In this document: in pieces, positions 1 through 6,908 of the stretch
How the letters are laid out: each line of letters opens with the position of its first letter
Position numbering within the stretch: position 1 is the stretch's first letter
Assembly: GCA_003552565.1 (NCBI GenBank)
Contig: PUNB01000095.1
Span: forward strand, 1 to 25,567
Length of the DNA stretch: 25,567 nt
Origin: Lentisphaerota bacterium
Lineage (GTDB): Bacteria; Verrucomicrobiota; Lentisphaeria; Oligosphaerales; PUNB01
Direction of reading: 5' to 3'
The notes under the pieces: model-generated
The model's input: the letters and a program-made list of their open reading frames with translations, nothing else
What the model was told of the DNA's origin: nothing
The model's database searches: none
Made by a program: the position numbers and the translations under genes

Positions 1-31
1 ATTCAATATTTTCTAATCACGATCCAGGTCA

Positions 32-92
32 TTTTACAGAAAACCGAGAAGAACCCGTTTTATATCGTTTTACAGAAAACCGTGAAGAACCC
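32..92. repeat. 25-base direct repeat pair
   Basis: Two copies of a 25-base sequence beginning TTTTACAGAAAACCG and ending GAAGAACCC lie at 32-56 and 68-92. They differ at one base (A or T after the ACCG). The spacer is 11 bases. No function is evident. Confidence 0.8.
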
Positions 93-136
93 AAAGTATT
101 CTATCCCCGAAATTTTCCTTATATTTGTTGTCATAA

Positions 137-152
137 GCATCCCATGGGATGC
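137..152. repeat. 16-base perfect palindrome
   Basis: GCATCCCATGGGATGC is a perfect inverted repeat. Flanking TAA and TTA extend the symmetry if one G is bulged. It could be an operator-like site or a small cruciform. No adjacent gene start explains it. Confidence 0.6.
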
Positions 153-163
153 GTTACTACACT

Positions 164-199
164 TTGTCTCGCACCTTGTCTCGCACCTTGTCCCGAACC
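164..199. repeat. 12-base tandem repeat, three units
   Basis: TTGTCTCGCACC occurs twice in tandem (164-175, 176-187). A third, diverged unit TTGTCCCGAACC follows at 188-199. The third unit is the exact reverse complement of 264-275, so the array is the left arm of a larger inverted structure with the hairpin repeat at 249-279. Confidence 0.75.
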
Positions 200-248
200 G
201 AAATCCGATTGGTTTTAATGTTTTCATCCGAAATGGAATATGGTTTGT

Positions 249-279
249 GATCCGCCTGAGGCGGGTTCGGGACAAAGTT
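249..279. repeat. Hairpin repeat family R3, copy 1
   Basis: The core TCCGCCTGAGGCGG is a short hairpin followed by GTTCGGGACAAAG. The same module (hairpin core, then TTCGAGACAAGG) is at 25162-25199. A related hairpin with the same CCTTGTCT/GAGACAAGG outer stem forms the terminator after rplT. Position 264-275 also pairs with 188-199. It may terminate the murG-ruvC transcript, but there is no T-run. Confidence 0.6.
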
Positions 280-321
280 GAACTCAAGAACATGCGATAT
301 ACCTTTTCGCGGAGGATCAGG

Positions 322-921
322 CTAGACCGGCGGCGGCAGGAACAGGCCGCCTTGGCGGCTGGCCAGACTGATGTGGGTCAGCGCCGCGGCCATGGCGTCG
401 GCGGCGTCATGTTCAAACTCGTTAATTGACAGTTGCAGCATTTGTTCAATCATCAAGGTTATTTGTTGTTTACCCGCGTTGCCGTACCCGCACAGTCCCT
501 GCTTAATCTGCCTCGGCGCATATTCATAGACTGGGATTTTTGCTTCCGCGATTGTCGCGATAACCACACCGCGGGTCATTCCCAAAACCATGGCGGTTTT
601 GACATTGCGATGGAAAAAGCCGCCTTCCAGGGCGGCGGCGGCGGGCTGTCCGGAGTCAAGCAGCTGCGCCATTCCTCCGCGCAGGCGTCGCAAACATTCG
701 CTGAGCGGTTCTTCTTTGGAGGTACGGATCACTCCGCAGTCAATAACTTCCAGTTGGTTTTCAGGGCGTAATTCGATTAAGCCGTAGCCGGTGCAGCGTA
801 AGGCGGCATCAATACCGAGGATGCGGGCCGGCGGTTTCAATTGCGGGCGAGGAGAGGGCGCGGAAGCGGTGTCGCCGGAAGTCATTCTTGATAGATAAAG
901 TTTATTCTGCCGGCGGTTCAT
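322..921 (-). CDS. ruvC: Crossover junction endodeoxyribonuclease RuvC
   Basis: RuvC is the Holliday-junction resolvase. It works with the RuvAB branch-migration motor in recombinational repair in the cytoplasm. The 199-residue product carries the expected acidic catalytic residues: Asp38 in ILGIDAALRCTGYG, Glu99 in AALEGGFFHRN, and Asp172/Asp175 in HDAADA. The start at 921 was chosen because its ATG overlaps the murG stop as ATGA, which implies translational coupling. A longer frame back to 1038 exists but would overlap murG by about 120 bases. The N-terminus is about 30 residues longer than classical RuvC before the first catalytic Asp, so Met13 (codon 883-885) is an alternative start. ruvA and ruvB are not adjacent, and the partnership with murG is unusual. 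The function call is secure; the exact start is less so. Confidence 0.93.
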   Translation of the reverse strand: MNRRQNKLYLSRMTSGDTASAPSPRPQLKPPARILGIDAALRCTGYGLIELRPENQLEVIDCGVIRTSKEEPLSECLRRLRGGMAQLLDSGQPAAAALEGGFFHRNVKTAMVLGMTRGVVIATIAEAKIPVYEYAPRQIKQGLCGYGNAGKQQITLMIEQMLQLSINEFEHDAADAMAAALTHISLASRQGGLFLPPPV

Positions 922-2060
922 CGTTGGTGATATTCCTTGCTCATAACAATTACGGTTTTTTCGGCGGCATGCGGATTGGCGAAAGCCGCCAGATTGCTTC
1001 CCCGCCGCCGCCAGGTGTCCGGTTCGGCAATCAAACATTTCACCGCCGCCAGCAACCGCTGGGGGGTGGTTTCATGTTGAGGCCAATGCAGAGCGGCGTT
1101 TCGCTGTTCCAGAACCCGGGCGTTGACGGTCTGATGATCGTCGGCAGCGAAGGGCAGGGGGGTCAGGATGACTGATTTTTCGAACCATGCCGCTTCGGTA
1201 ATAGTGGCGGCACCGGCCCGGCAGAGGATGATATCCGCCGCTCGATAAGCCAGCTCCATTTGGTCGCACCAGGTGTCAACCCAATGTTTGATATCGGCCT
1301 GTCGGCATAACTGCCGCACAGCATCCGTTGCATCCGGGTCGCCGGTGAAATGGATTAACTGGAAATGAGCGGCTGAAGCGACGGTTTCAGGGAGTTGGCA
1401 AAACGCCGCGGTTAATTGGTTAAGAAACCGCGCTCCCTGGCTGCCGCCGAATACAAGTAAAGTCGGCAGGCTGGAGCTTAAGCCCGTGTGCCGACAGAGA
1501 TCGGGGTCAACTTTCCGGTTTGTGTTCTCTTTGGCCCGCAGCAGTTCAGGACGAATCGGCAAACCTGTATGGCAGACGGGAGCTTTGACTGCCGAATTAT
1601 CATTTAAGGGCAGAGAAAGCATTATTTTTCGGCTGTACCGCTGCAGAAAGCGGTTGGCGCGTCCGAGAACGGCGTTGCCTTCGTGCAGAAAAAGGGGTTT
1701 TCGGCGCAGTATCGCCGCCAGGCCGGGCGGCAGCGATGGAAATCCGCCCATGCCGAGCAGTAAATCAATTCGGCGGTCTTTGAGCAATTTCCAGGCCCGA
1801 AAAACCGCGGTGGTCAGACGGAAGGGGAAAGCGGCCAGGCTGAAGATTGTTTTCGGTGGCGGCGGAGCGTATTGCGCCACCGCTTCCACCCCATGACGGC
1901 CGGCGATGTCAAGGTATTTTTGACTGTTCTGTCCACTGATAATCATGGTGACCGGGCCGACCCGGGCGCGGTATTCGCGGGCAATGCATAAGGCCGGAAA
2001 GAAGTGCCCTCCGGTGCCGCCGGTGGTAATCGCTAAATGCGGTTCTTCGGTATATTTCAT
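918..2060 (-). CDS. murG: UDP-GlcNAc:lipid I GlcNAc transferase MurG
   Basis: MurG adds N-acetylglucosamine to lipid I to make lipid II on the inner face of the cytoplasmic membrane, the last intracellular step of peptidoglycan precursor synthesis. The 380-residue length is typical. The glycine-rich loop GGTGGHFFPAL is at 14-24, GMGGFPS at 103-109, HEGNAVLGRAN at 126-136 (most homologs have Gln where Gly128 is here), the second domain loop VFGGSQGA at 203-210, the UDP-sugar site RAGAATITEA at 281-290, and PFAADDHQTVNA at 303-314. It lies 12 bases downstream of the cupin gene and overlaps ruvC, so the three are probably one transcript. No other mur or fts genes are adjacent in the window, so this is a detached murG. 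Confidence 0.95.
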   Translation of the reverse strand: MKYTEEPHLAITTGGTGGHFFPALCIAREYRARVGPVTMIISGQNSQKYLDIAGRHGVEAVAQYAPPPPKTIFSLAAFPFRLTTAVFRAWKLLKDRRIDLLLGMGGFPSLPPGLAAILRRKPLFLHEGNAVLGRANRFLQRYSRKIMLSLPLNDNSAVKAPVCHTGLPIRPELLRAKENTNRKVDPDLCRHTGLSSSLPTLLVFGGSQGARFLNQLTAAFCQLPETVASAAHFQLIHFTGDPDATDAVRQLCRQADIKHWVDTWCDQMELAYRAADIILCRAGAATITEAAWFEKSVILTPLPFAADDHQTVNARVLEQRNAALHWPQHETTPQRLLAAVKCLIAEPDTWRRRGSNLAAFANPHAAEKTVIVMSKEYHQR

Positions 2061-2072
2061 GCGCCGCCGACT

Positions 2073-2531
2073 TTACCGGTCAGCATCCTCTGTTTTTTCG
2101 GTGCATTGCGGACGGGCTCCCTCCGGCAAAGGCGGAGCTTCGGCTCCGGCTTGCGGCAGGGTGCCCTCAAGCTCCTGGCGCCAATGCGCCACATTGCCGG
2201 CGGGGCCGTAAACATAAATCATCACCGCCGGACGGTCGCCAATGTTGGTTATTTGATGAAATTCGCCCGAGGGTATGTATATCGCCTGGCCCGCCTGCAG
2301 GTTTCTCTTTTCCTGCCCCAGGCACATTTCAGCATTGCCTTCCAGGAGAAAGTAAACTTCTTCCTGTTCCTGGTTGTGCCAGGGAACTTGGCCGCCGTCC
2401 GGCTCCAGAGTGACAAAACCCATGCTGAAATTTTCCGCTTGAATCGGCGCTGGACCGCCAACCAGATTCTGGGTTCGGCGACGAGCCGGATATGTGCGGC
2501 CGTCAATCTGACTTAAATCACTTATAATCAT
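2073..2531 (-). CDS. Single-domain cupin protein
   Basis: A 152-residue cytoplasmic protein with one cupin beta-barrel. The first cupin motif is PWHNQEQEEVYFLLEG (about residues 50-65), where the His, Gln and Glu positions would bind a metal. The second is GQAIYIPSGEFHQITN (about 81-96), with the conserved His. The C-terminal 35 residues are Pro/Glu-rich and probably disordered. A ribosome site GGGAG lies 7 bases before the ATG. The substrate cannot be predicted; small cupins include sugar isomerases, dioxygenases and small-molecule sensors. It is the first gene of the cupin-murG-ruvC cluster and is divergent from the VWA gene. Confidence 0.85.
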   Translation of the reverse strand: MIISDLSQIDGRTYPARRRTQNLVGGPAPIQAENFSMGFVTLEPDGGQVPWHNQEQEEVYFLLEGNAEMCLGQEKRNLQAGQAIYIPSGEFHQITNIGDRPAVMIYVYGPAGNVAHWRQELEGTLPQAGAEAPPLPEGARPQCTEKTEDADR

Positions 2532-2592
2532 CGCTTATCTCCCTTGTGCCAGGTTTGTAAATCGTCATTCCGCATGTTAGCTTTCCTAAGTT

Positions 2593-2621
2593 AACATAAT
2601 ATCAATAGAGACGACTGGCAA
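2593..2621 (-). promoter_or_regulatory. Candidate sigma-70 promoter for cupin-murG-ruvC
   Basis: Read on the minus strand, TTGCCA (2616-2621) and TATGTT (2593-2598) are separated by 17 bases, about 60 bases upstream of the cupin ATG. This is a sequence match only. Confidence 0.3.
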
Positions 2622-2683
2622 CTTTCATCGTGGATTAACTGTCAAAGATATTTCAGGGCAAAGGTGGCGGTTAAGAGAGTGAT

Positions 2684-2815
2684 TAAGTGTGTTGGTGCTT
2701 GAAACGTAACACACTTAGTCGACGGATTTCATCGTGTGTCGCCCCCGGAAGGGGCTTTTAGGTTGGGTGATACGCGGTTTCTACGGGTTTGCACCCGTTA
2801 AGTCTCCCCATGAGA
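2684..2815. ncRNA. Possible structured leader or dispersed palindromic element
   Basis: Four inverted repeats occur in series. TAAGTGTGTT (2684-2693) pairs with AACACACTTA (2708-2717). GCCCC (2741-2745) pairs with GGGGC (2751-2755) and is followed by TTTT. ACGGGT (2783-2788) pairs with ACCCGT (2793-2798). GTCTC (2802-2806) pairs with GAGAC (2811-2815). The run ends about 36 bases before the VWA start, so it could be its 5' leader. It could equally be a mobile palindromic repeat or an independent small RNA. I recognise no known riboswitch family. Confidence 0.35.
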
Positions 2816-2851
2816 CAGCTGTGAGTCTGGGTGAAATAAGTGTTCTGAATA

Positions 2852-4819
2852 ATGGATTTTCAATTGGCTAACATTGATCAATGGTGGTACTGGCTGCTGG
2901 TGCTGTCGGCGGTCTTGCTGCCGGGCTTGATATACGGGCGACTTCGGTATAATCAGCGCCGTTTACAAAAAATCTTCGGTGAGCCGATGTATTCCAAGTT
3001 GACACTTTCATTGGATAAAAAGCGGCGATTCTGGCGACGGGCATTGATGACTGCCGGTATCTGGGCGGCAGTTCTGGCGGCCGGCCGCCCTCAGGGAGGA
3101 GATGGTGAGCCAAGTCTTGCGGAGCAGACCTCGGTGAGAGAAATTGCATTGGTCTTTGATGTATCTTTGAGCATGATGGCGGAAGATGTGGAGCCCACTC
3201 GCTTGGCGGCCGCTAAAGAAATAGCCGGTTATCTGGTTGAAAGCATGCCGGGAGAGCGTTTCGCTTTGATCGCCTTCGCCGGTGCGGCTTTCGCCGAATT
3301 GCCGTTAACCGATGACCAGCAGTCAATTCTGACTGTTCTGGAAGAGTTGTCCCCGGCTTCGATACCAGTCCAGGGCACTGATATTGAGGCTGGTTTACAG
3401 TCGGGCCGTCGCGTTCTAGAGTCTACCGAAGGAGATAGAGCTAGGGCGCTTGTTCTGTTTAGTGACGGCGAGGAGCTGCAGGGAAACGGACGTCAGGCGG
3501 CGGCGGAATTGGCTCGGGCTGGAATCACTCTGCTGGCGGTGGGGATGGGGGAATCGGAACATCAGGTGCCGGTTAGAGATGTGAATGGTGAAGCGCTGAC
3601 GGATGATCGGGGAGAAGTGATTTATACTGCCCTGGACGAAGAATTTCTGCGCCAATTAACAAGTATATCCGAGGGCATATATTATCGGGGAGCCGAGCCG
3701 GAACCGACGGCGGAGGTCCTGCGAAGAGAGTTGATGCGGCTGGAGCAGGAACCGATGGGGGATGAAGATTGGGGGTTGAACGGAAGCAGGGCGGCTCAAG
3801 AACTTTATCAATGGCCGCTGATGCTGGCGGTTCTGGCTTTGACCGCCAGTATGTTCATAGATGAGAGACGGCGGCAGATATCTTCGTCTTCAAGGGCCTT
3901 CCTTGCAGCGGCGATATTTGCAATCATTGTTCCGGGTGTTTTTTTGCGCGGTGATATGGCGGCGCGCAATCATCGGGGTCATCACTTTTCGGAGAAATCA
4001 ACTACGGCCGCCTTGACGGACTTGGTCAGTCGTTTCGATTTGTCTCGTGTCACTCGATATTTACAGCGCGGTTTCCGATCAGAAGAGGAGAAAAAACAAA
4101 CCGCTCTGGAATCTTTTCATCTGGGCCGTCAACAGCAGATGGCCGGCGAACTGGAGCAGGCCCAATTGACCTATCAGCGAATGGTAAAACACTCCTCGGC
4201 CATCCCGGAACTTCAGGGTTTGGGACTTTGGAGCCTGGGGCTTGCCGAACATCAAATGGCGCGCCGGCGGATCTCTGAAGCCGCAGATCCGGAAAAAGTT
4301 GCCGATTTGTTTGAGTCGGCGGTTCATAATTATATTGAGGCTATGCGCAGGCTTGATTCTGATCCTCGTCTGGCTTATAATTACGAAGTTCTTAGGCGGG
4401 AGCAATCAGCCTGGCAAAAACATCTGCGCTCCGTGCGTGATCCGGAAGGGCGGGTGGATGTCGAGGCGGCTGAATTCGAACTCGAAGATTTGCTCCCTGT
4501 TCCAGAAGAAGAGGAAGTGGACGACCCGGAAACGCTGGAAGGGATTGACAACGCTTATTTCCCTCTGGAGCAAGCTGAAGTTCCAACAGAAGAGCCAGAG
4601 GACGCGGATGAACTGGAAGAGCCGCCGGAAGTTCCCGATGAGCCGCCTTCCGCTGAATTCACTGACGCGGTGGATGGGCCGGCATTGGATGACAGAGAGT
4701 TGAGTGATGAGGAAGTTGAAGAAGTCATGGAGCGGGCAAGGGCGCGGGAGAAAAGCTTTAGAGAGGTGGTGAAACAAATAAAGTTCAGGGATAAAGTTGC
4801 GCCGGAAAAGCAATGGTGA
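2852..4819 (+). CDS. Bat-like VWA domain membrane protein fused to a TPR-like region
   Basis: A 655-residue inner-membrane protein resembling a BatA/BatB VWA module joined to a BatC-like TPR part. N-terminal membrane helices lie at about 12-30 and 64-79. A VWA domain with a complete metal site follows: DVSLS at 103-107, Thr176 in GTDIEAG and Asp205 in FSDGEE. Two more hydrophobic helices lie at about 323-338 and 348-366. A helical TPR-like region (about 410-530) is followed by a very acidic Pro/Glu-rich stretch and a basic C-terminus (about 540-655). In the known Bat operons these units are separate genes with MoxR ATPase and DUF58 neighbours, none of which is present here. The role of Bat proteins is not firmly settled (envelope stress is proposed), so function is left open. 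No good ribosome site is seen before the start. Confidence 0.85.
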   Translation: MDFQLANIDQWWYWLLVLSAVLLPGLIYGRLRYNQRRLQKIFGEPMYSKLTLSLDKKRRFWRRALMTAGIWAAVLAAGRPQGGDGEPSLAEQTSVREIALVFDVSLSMMAEDVEPTRLAAAKEIAGYLVESMPGERFALIAFAGAAFAELPLTDDQQSILTVLEELSPASIPVQGTDIEAGLQSGRRVLESTEGDRARALVLFSDGEELQGNGRQAAAELARAGITLLAVGMGESEHQVPVRDVNGEALTDDRGEVIYTALDEEFLRQLTSISEGIYYRGAEPEPTAEVLRRELMRLEQEPMGDEDWGLNGSRAAQELYQWPLMLAVLALTASMFIDERRRQISSSSRAFLAAAIFAIIVPGVFLRGDMAARNHRGHHFSEKSTTAALTDLVSRFDLSRVTRYLQRGFRSEEEKKQTALESFHLGRQQQMAGELEQAQLTYQRMVKHSSAIPELQGLGLWSLGLAEHQMARRRISEAADPEKVADLFESAVHNYIEAMRRLDSDPRLAYNYEVLRREQSAWQKHLRSVRDPEGRVDVEAAEFELEDLLPVPEEEEVDDPETLEGIDNAYFPLEQAEVPTEEPEDADELEEPPEVPDEPPSAEFTDAVDGPALDDRELSDEEVEEVMERARAREKSFREVVKQIKFRDKVAPEKQW

Positions 4820-5191
4820 GCTTGCAAAAAAGAAGTCTATGGATATTTTACTTGGTCTCTGACGGGCGGAAGGAAGCTTTGTCGGTTTCGCTCCGAAAAG
4901 AGGCTGCTGAATTTTGGTTTTTTCTGAGAATTTGCGGGTAACAGCTTGTTATCAGGTAAAAATCCGGAATGGCGGTTGAAGGTAAATCAATTTAACAAAA
5001 CCTCCGGGTTGCCGTGGATAGGAACAATCGACAAGGTTCCGGACAACGGGACAAGGTTTTTTATCATACAGATGTAACCATTATTGCGAAGATCTACTGC
5101 AAATTCACAATCAACTGAAAACAAGAAGCTTAAAAAATTCAATCATGAGTAATGTCTGAAACAACCGTTTTTTGTATAAGGAAGCTTTAAC
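4820..5191. other. Intergenic gap with a degraded GACAAGG repeat
   Basis: No gene is visible in this 372-base gap. GACAAGGTT occurs twice (5030-5038 and 5050-5058), and the second copy runs into a T-tract. It resembles the right arm of the R3 hairpin repeat, which also ends in GAGACAAGGTT and a T-tract after rplT. Only weak small palindromes occur otherwise (TAACA/TGTTA at 4939-4951). The promoter of the downstream run should lie here, but I could not pick it out. Confidence 0.5.
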
Positions 5192-5533
5192 ATGCCCACC
5201 TACGAATATAAATGTTGTGACTGCCATCGGCAGTTTGATCATTTTCAAAGTATGAACTCCGAACCGCTGAAAGTATGTACAGAATGCGGCGGTTCGCTCA
5301 AGCGGCTGCTCGGAACTGGAGCTGGTATTATTTTTAAAGGAAGTGGTTTCTACGAGACCGATTATCGGCGAAAAGAGGCCGGTCAGAAAACCGCTGCCGG
5401 TTCCGGAAGTGCCGGCGATAAAAACAATAGCGGCAACGGCAAAGGTAAAGCGGATTCGAAGAATGGCGCTTCCGCCGGCGGCGATGGGAAAAGCTCGAGC
5501 CAGGCTTCCGAGAAAAAAGCTGAGGCTGTGTGA
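5192..5533 (+). CDS. FmdB-type small zinc-ribbon protein
   Basis: A 113-residue protein that starts MPTYEYKC, the hallmark of the FmdB/CxxC_CxxC regulatory family. The zinc ribbon uses Cys8/Cys11 and Cys29/Cys32, followed by LKRLLGTGAGIIFKGSGFYETDY, in which the GIIFKGSGFY pattern is typical of the family. From about residue 65 the tail is low complexity (Gly, Lys, Ser, Ala) and probably disordered. AAGGA lies 9 bases before the ATG. The family is widespread and was named from a putative regulator of formamidase genes. Its biochemical role is poorly defined and could be nucleic-acid or protein binding. The next gene downstream also encodes a zinc ribbon. Confidence 0.9.
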   Translation: MPTYEYKCCDCHRQFDHFQSMNSEPLKVCTECGGSLKRLLGTGAGIIFKGSGFYETDYRRKEAGQKTAAGSGSAGDKNNSGNGKGKADSKNGASAGGDGKSSSQASEKKAEAV

Positions 5534-5590
5534 GTGTTGTGATTTTTTAAGCGAAAGATTGTTTAAACATCAAAATAGGAACTTCCGCTC

Positions 5591-6304
5591 ATGCTTGTTT
5601 GTCCTGAATGCAATACTGAGAACAGAATTGGGGCTATCTTCTGCCGCGAGTGTGGAGAGAAGCTGGATGTGTCGGATCTTCGGCCGCCGTCAAAATCCGA
5701 ACAGGGCGGCAAACGCTGGGGGCTCGGGCGAATAATTCGCTGGCTCTTCTCGCTGGCGGTCTTGGCCGGGCTGGTTTTGGCGATCATGGCGATGTTGAAT
5801 GACCTGGAACCGGACATCGCGACAGTCGGATCGGGCCGGCGGATGGAGGTTGAAAATGACTACCAGAGGGTCCTCGATGGAGCCAGGAGCGTTTCCGGAC
5901 AGACTATTAGATTGAACTCCGCCGATGTCACTTTTCTGCTCAATCATATACTCGGTCTTGACGAGAACGGCGAGGGTGCTGGGGCCGGGGTGATGGTGCC
6001 GAAGCGGATCGCGGTGGAACTGCTGCCTGACAATCAGGTAAAGGTGATGATGCGGCATCGCTTGTTTGACCAAGTTGACAGCGATGCTATGTTGATTGGC
6101 GAATTAACCATTGAAGATGGCAACGCCGAGTTTGAGGCGCATACATATCAGCTTGGAACTTTGCCGCTGAAATGGTTCCTTGAGCCGCTGGCGGAAGGAC
6201 GTTTCCAGCAGCAGTTTCATGATCGTCCGGACATGGAAACAGCGATAGAAAGAATAGCGAGTGTTTCCATAAGCGAGAATCGAGCGGAAATCCGAATTAA
6301 ATAG
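5591..6304 (+). CDS. Zinc-ribbon, single-pass membrane protein of unknown function
   Basis: The 237-residue product begins with a zinc ribbon (Cys4/Cys7 and Cys18/Cys21, CPEC and CREC). A basic linker and one transmembrane helix (about residues 47-69) follow, then a soluble domain of about 165 residues with no motif I recognise. The topology suggests a cytoplasmic ribbon and an extracytoplasmic domain. AGGAA lies 9 bases before the ATG. The stop lies 10 bases before hisB, so the two are likely cotranscribed. The ribbon is of the kind found at the N-terminus of many bacterial membrane proteins and says little about function. Confidence 0.8.
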   Translation: MLVCPECNTENRIGAIFCRECGEKLDVSDLRPPSKSEQGGKRWGLGRIIRWLFSLAVLAGLVLAIMAMLNDLEPDIATVGSGRRMEVENDYQRVLDGARSVSGQTIRLNSADVTFLLNHILGLDENGEGAGAGVMVPKRIAVELLPDNQVKVMMRHRLFDQVDSDAMLIGELTIEDGNAEFEAHTYQLGTLPLKWFLEPLAEGRFQQQFHDRPDMETAIERIASVSISENRAEIRIK

Positions 6305-6314
6305 GAACAGCAGC

Positions 6315-6908
6315 ATGGACAGAACCGCCGAGAAAGTGCGGAAAACCGCGGAAACTTCAATTTCCCTATACCTTTGCCTGGACGGAACTGGAGAAACAGA
6401 AATTGACACGGGACTGCCTTTCTTCGATCATATGTTGACAGGTTTCTCGAGGCATGGATTTTTTGACCTGCGTGTTGCCGGTGAAGGCGATTTGCGAGTC
6501 GATGCTCATCATTTGATTGAGGACACCGGCATAGTCATGGGGGGCGCGATTAGTGAAGCGCTTGGCGACAGAAAGTCGATCAAGCGTTTCGGGGCGGCTC
6601 TGATTCCCATGGATGATGCCTTGGCGCAAGCCGCGCTTGATCTGTCCGGACGCCCTTTTCTGCGTTATGTACTTAACGAAGTTGACAGGTCGCAGGTGGG
6701 CAATTTGAATGTAAGATTATTCAAAGAATTTTTTCAGGGGCTGGTTAATGCAGCGGGCATGAACCTGCACATTGAACTGCTCGCCGGTGAAGAGCCGCAT
6801 CACGCCATTGAAGCCGTTTTCAAAGCCTTCGGCAGAGCTTTGGATATGGCTGTGAACATAGATTCGCGCACCCAGGATGTGCCTTCAAGCAAGGGTGTTT
6901 TAGATTAA
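6315..6908 (+). CDS. hisB: Imidazoleglycerol-phosphate dehydratase
   Basis: HisB dehydrates imidazole glycerol phosphate to imidazole acetol phosphate in histidine synthesis. It is a Mn-dependent enzyme that assembles as a 24-mer in the cytoplasm. The 197-residue length is that of a monofunctional HisB without the phosphatase domain of the enterobacterial fusion. The metal-binding motifs are all visible: FFDHML at 36-41, DAHHLIEDTG at 63-72 and HHAIEAVFKA at 162-171. The C-terminal SSKGVLD is also typical. No other his gene is present in the window. Its TAA overlaps the thrS ATG by one base (TAATG at 6906-6910), which indicates translational coupling. Confidence 0.96.
   Translation: MDRTAEKVRKTAETSISLYLCLDGTGETEIDTGLPFFDHMLTGFSRHGFFDLRVAGEGDLRVDAHHLIEDTGIVMGGAISEALGDRKSIKRFGAALIPMDDALAQAALDLSGRPFLRYVLNEVDRSQVGNLNVRLFKEFFQGLVNAAGMNLHIELLAGEEPHHAIEAVFKAFGRALDMAVNIDSRTQDVPSSKGVLD

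Larger units (their letters stand above)
1..321. other. Non-coding repeat-bearing region downstream of ruvC
   Basis: No convincing gene is visible in these 321 bases. The open frames that cross it are low complexity or run antisense into ruvC. It holds a 25-base direct repeat, a 12-base tandem repeat, a 16-base palindrome and a hairpin repeat shared with the other end of the window, each listed separately. It lies just downstream of the last gene of the minus-strand cluster, so part of it may act in transcription termination. No T-run follows the hairpin on that strand. Confidence 0.6.
2532..2851. other. Divergent intergenic region with a chain of hairpins
   Basis: This 320-base spacer lies between the cupin gene (minus) and the VWA gene (plus). 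No gene is seen. Four stem-loops lie in series at 2684-2815 and are listed separately. The cupin promoter candidate is at 2593-2621. No obvious ribosome site precedes the VWA start at 2852. Confidence 0.6.

Noticed and set aside
164..199. Start of a CRISPR-like array
   Set aside because: The units are only 12 bases, contiguous without spacers, and no cas gene is present.
82..429. Plus-strand 115-codon frame at the left edge
   Set aside because: It crosses the repeats and overlaps the 3' end of ruvC on the opposite strand; no domain or ribosome site is seen.
918..1038. Longer ruvC start at 1038
   Set aside because: It would overlap murG by about 120 bases and adds an unrelated basic leader; the ATGA overlap at 918-921 is a far better start.
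4820..5191. Remnant of a pseudogene between the VWA and FmdB genes
   Set aside because: No frame gave a recognisable peptide; only the degraded GACAAGG repeat is supported.
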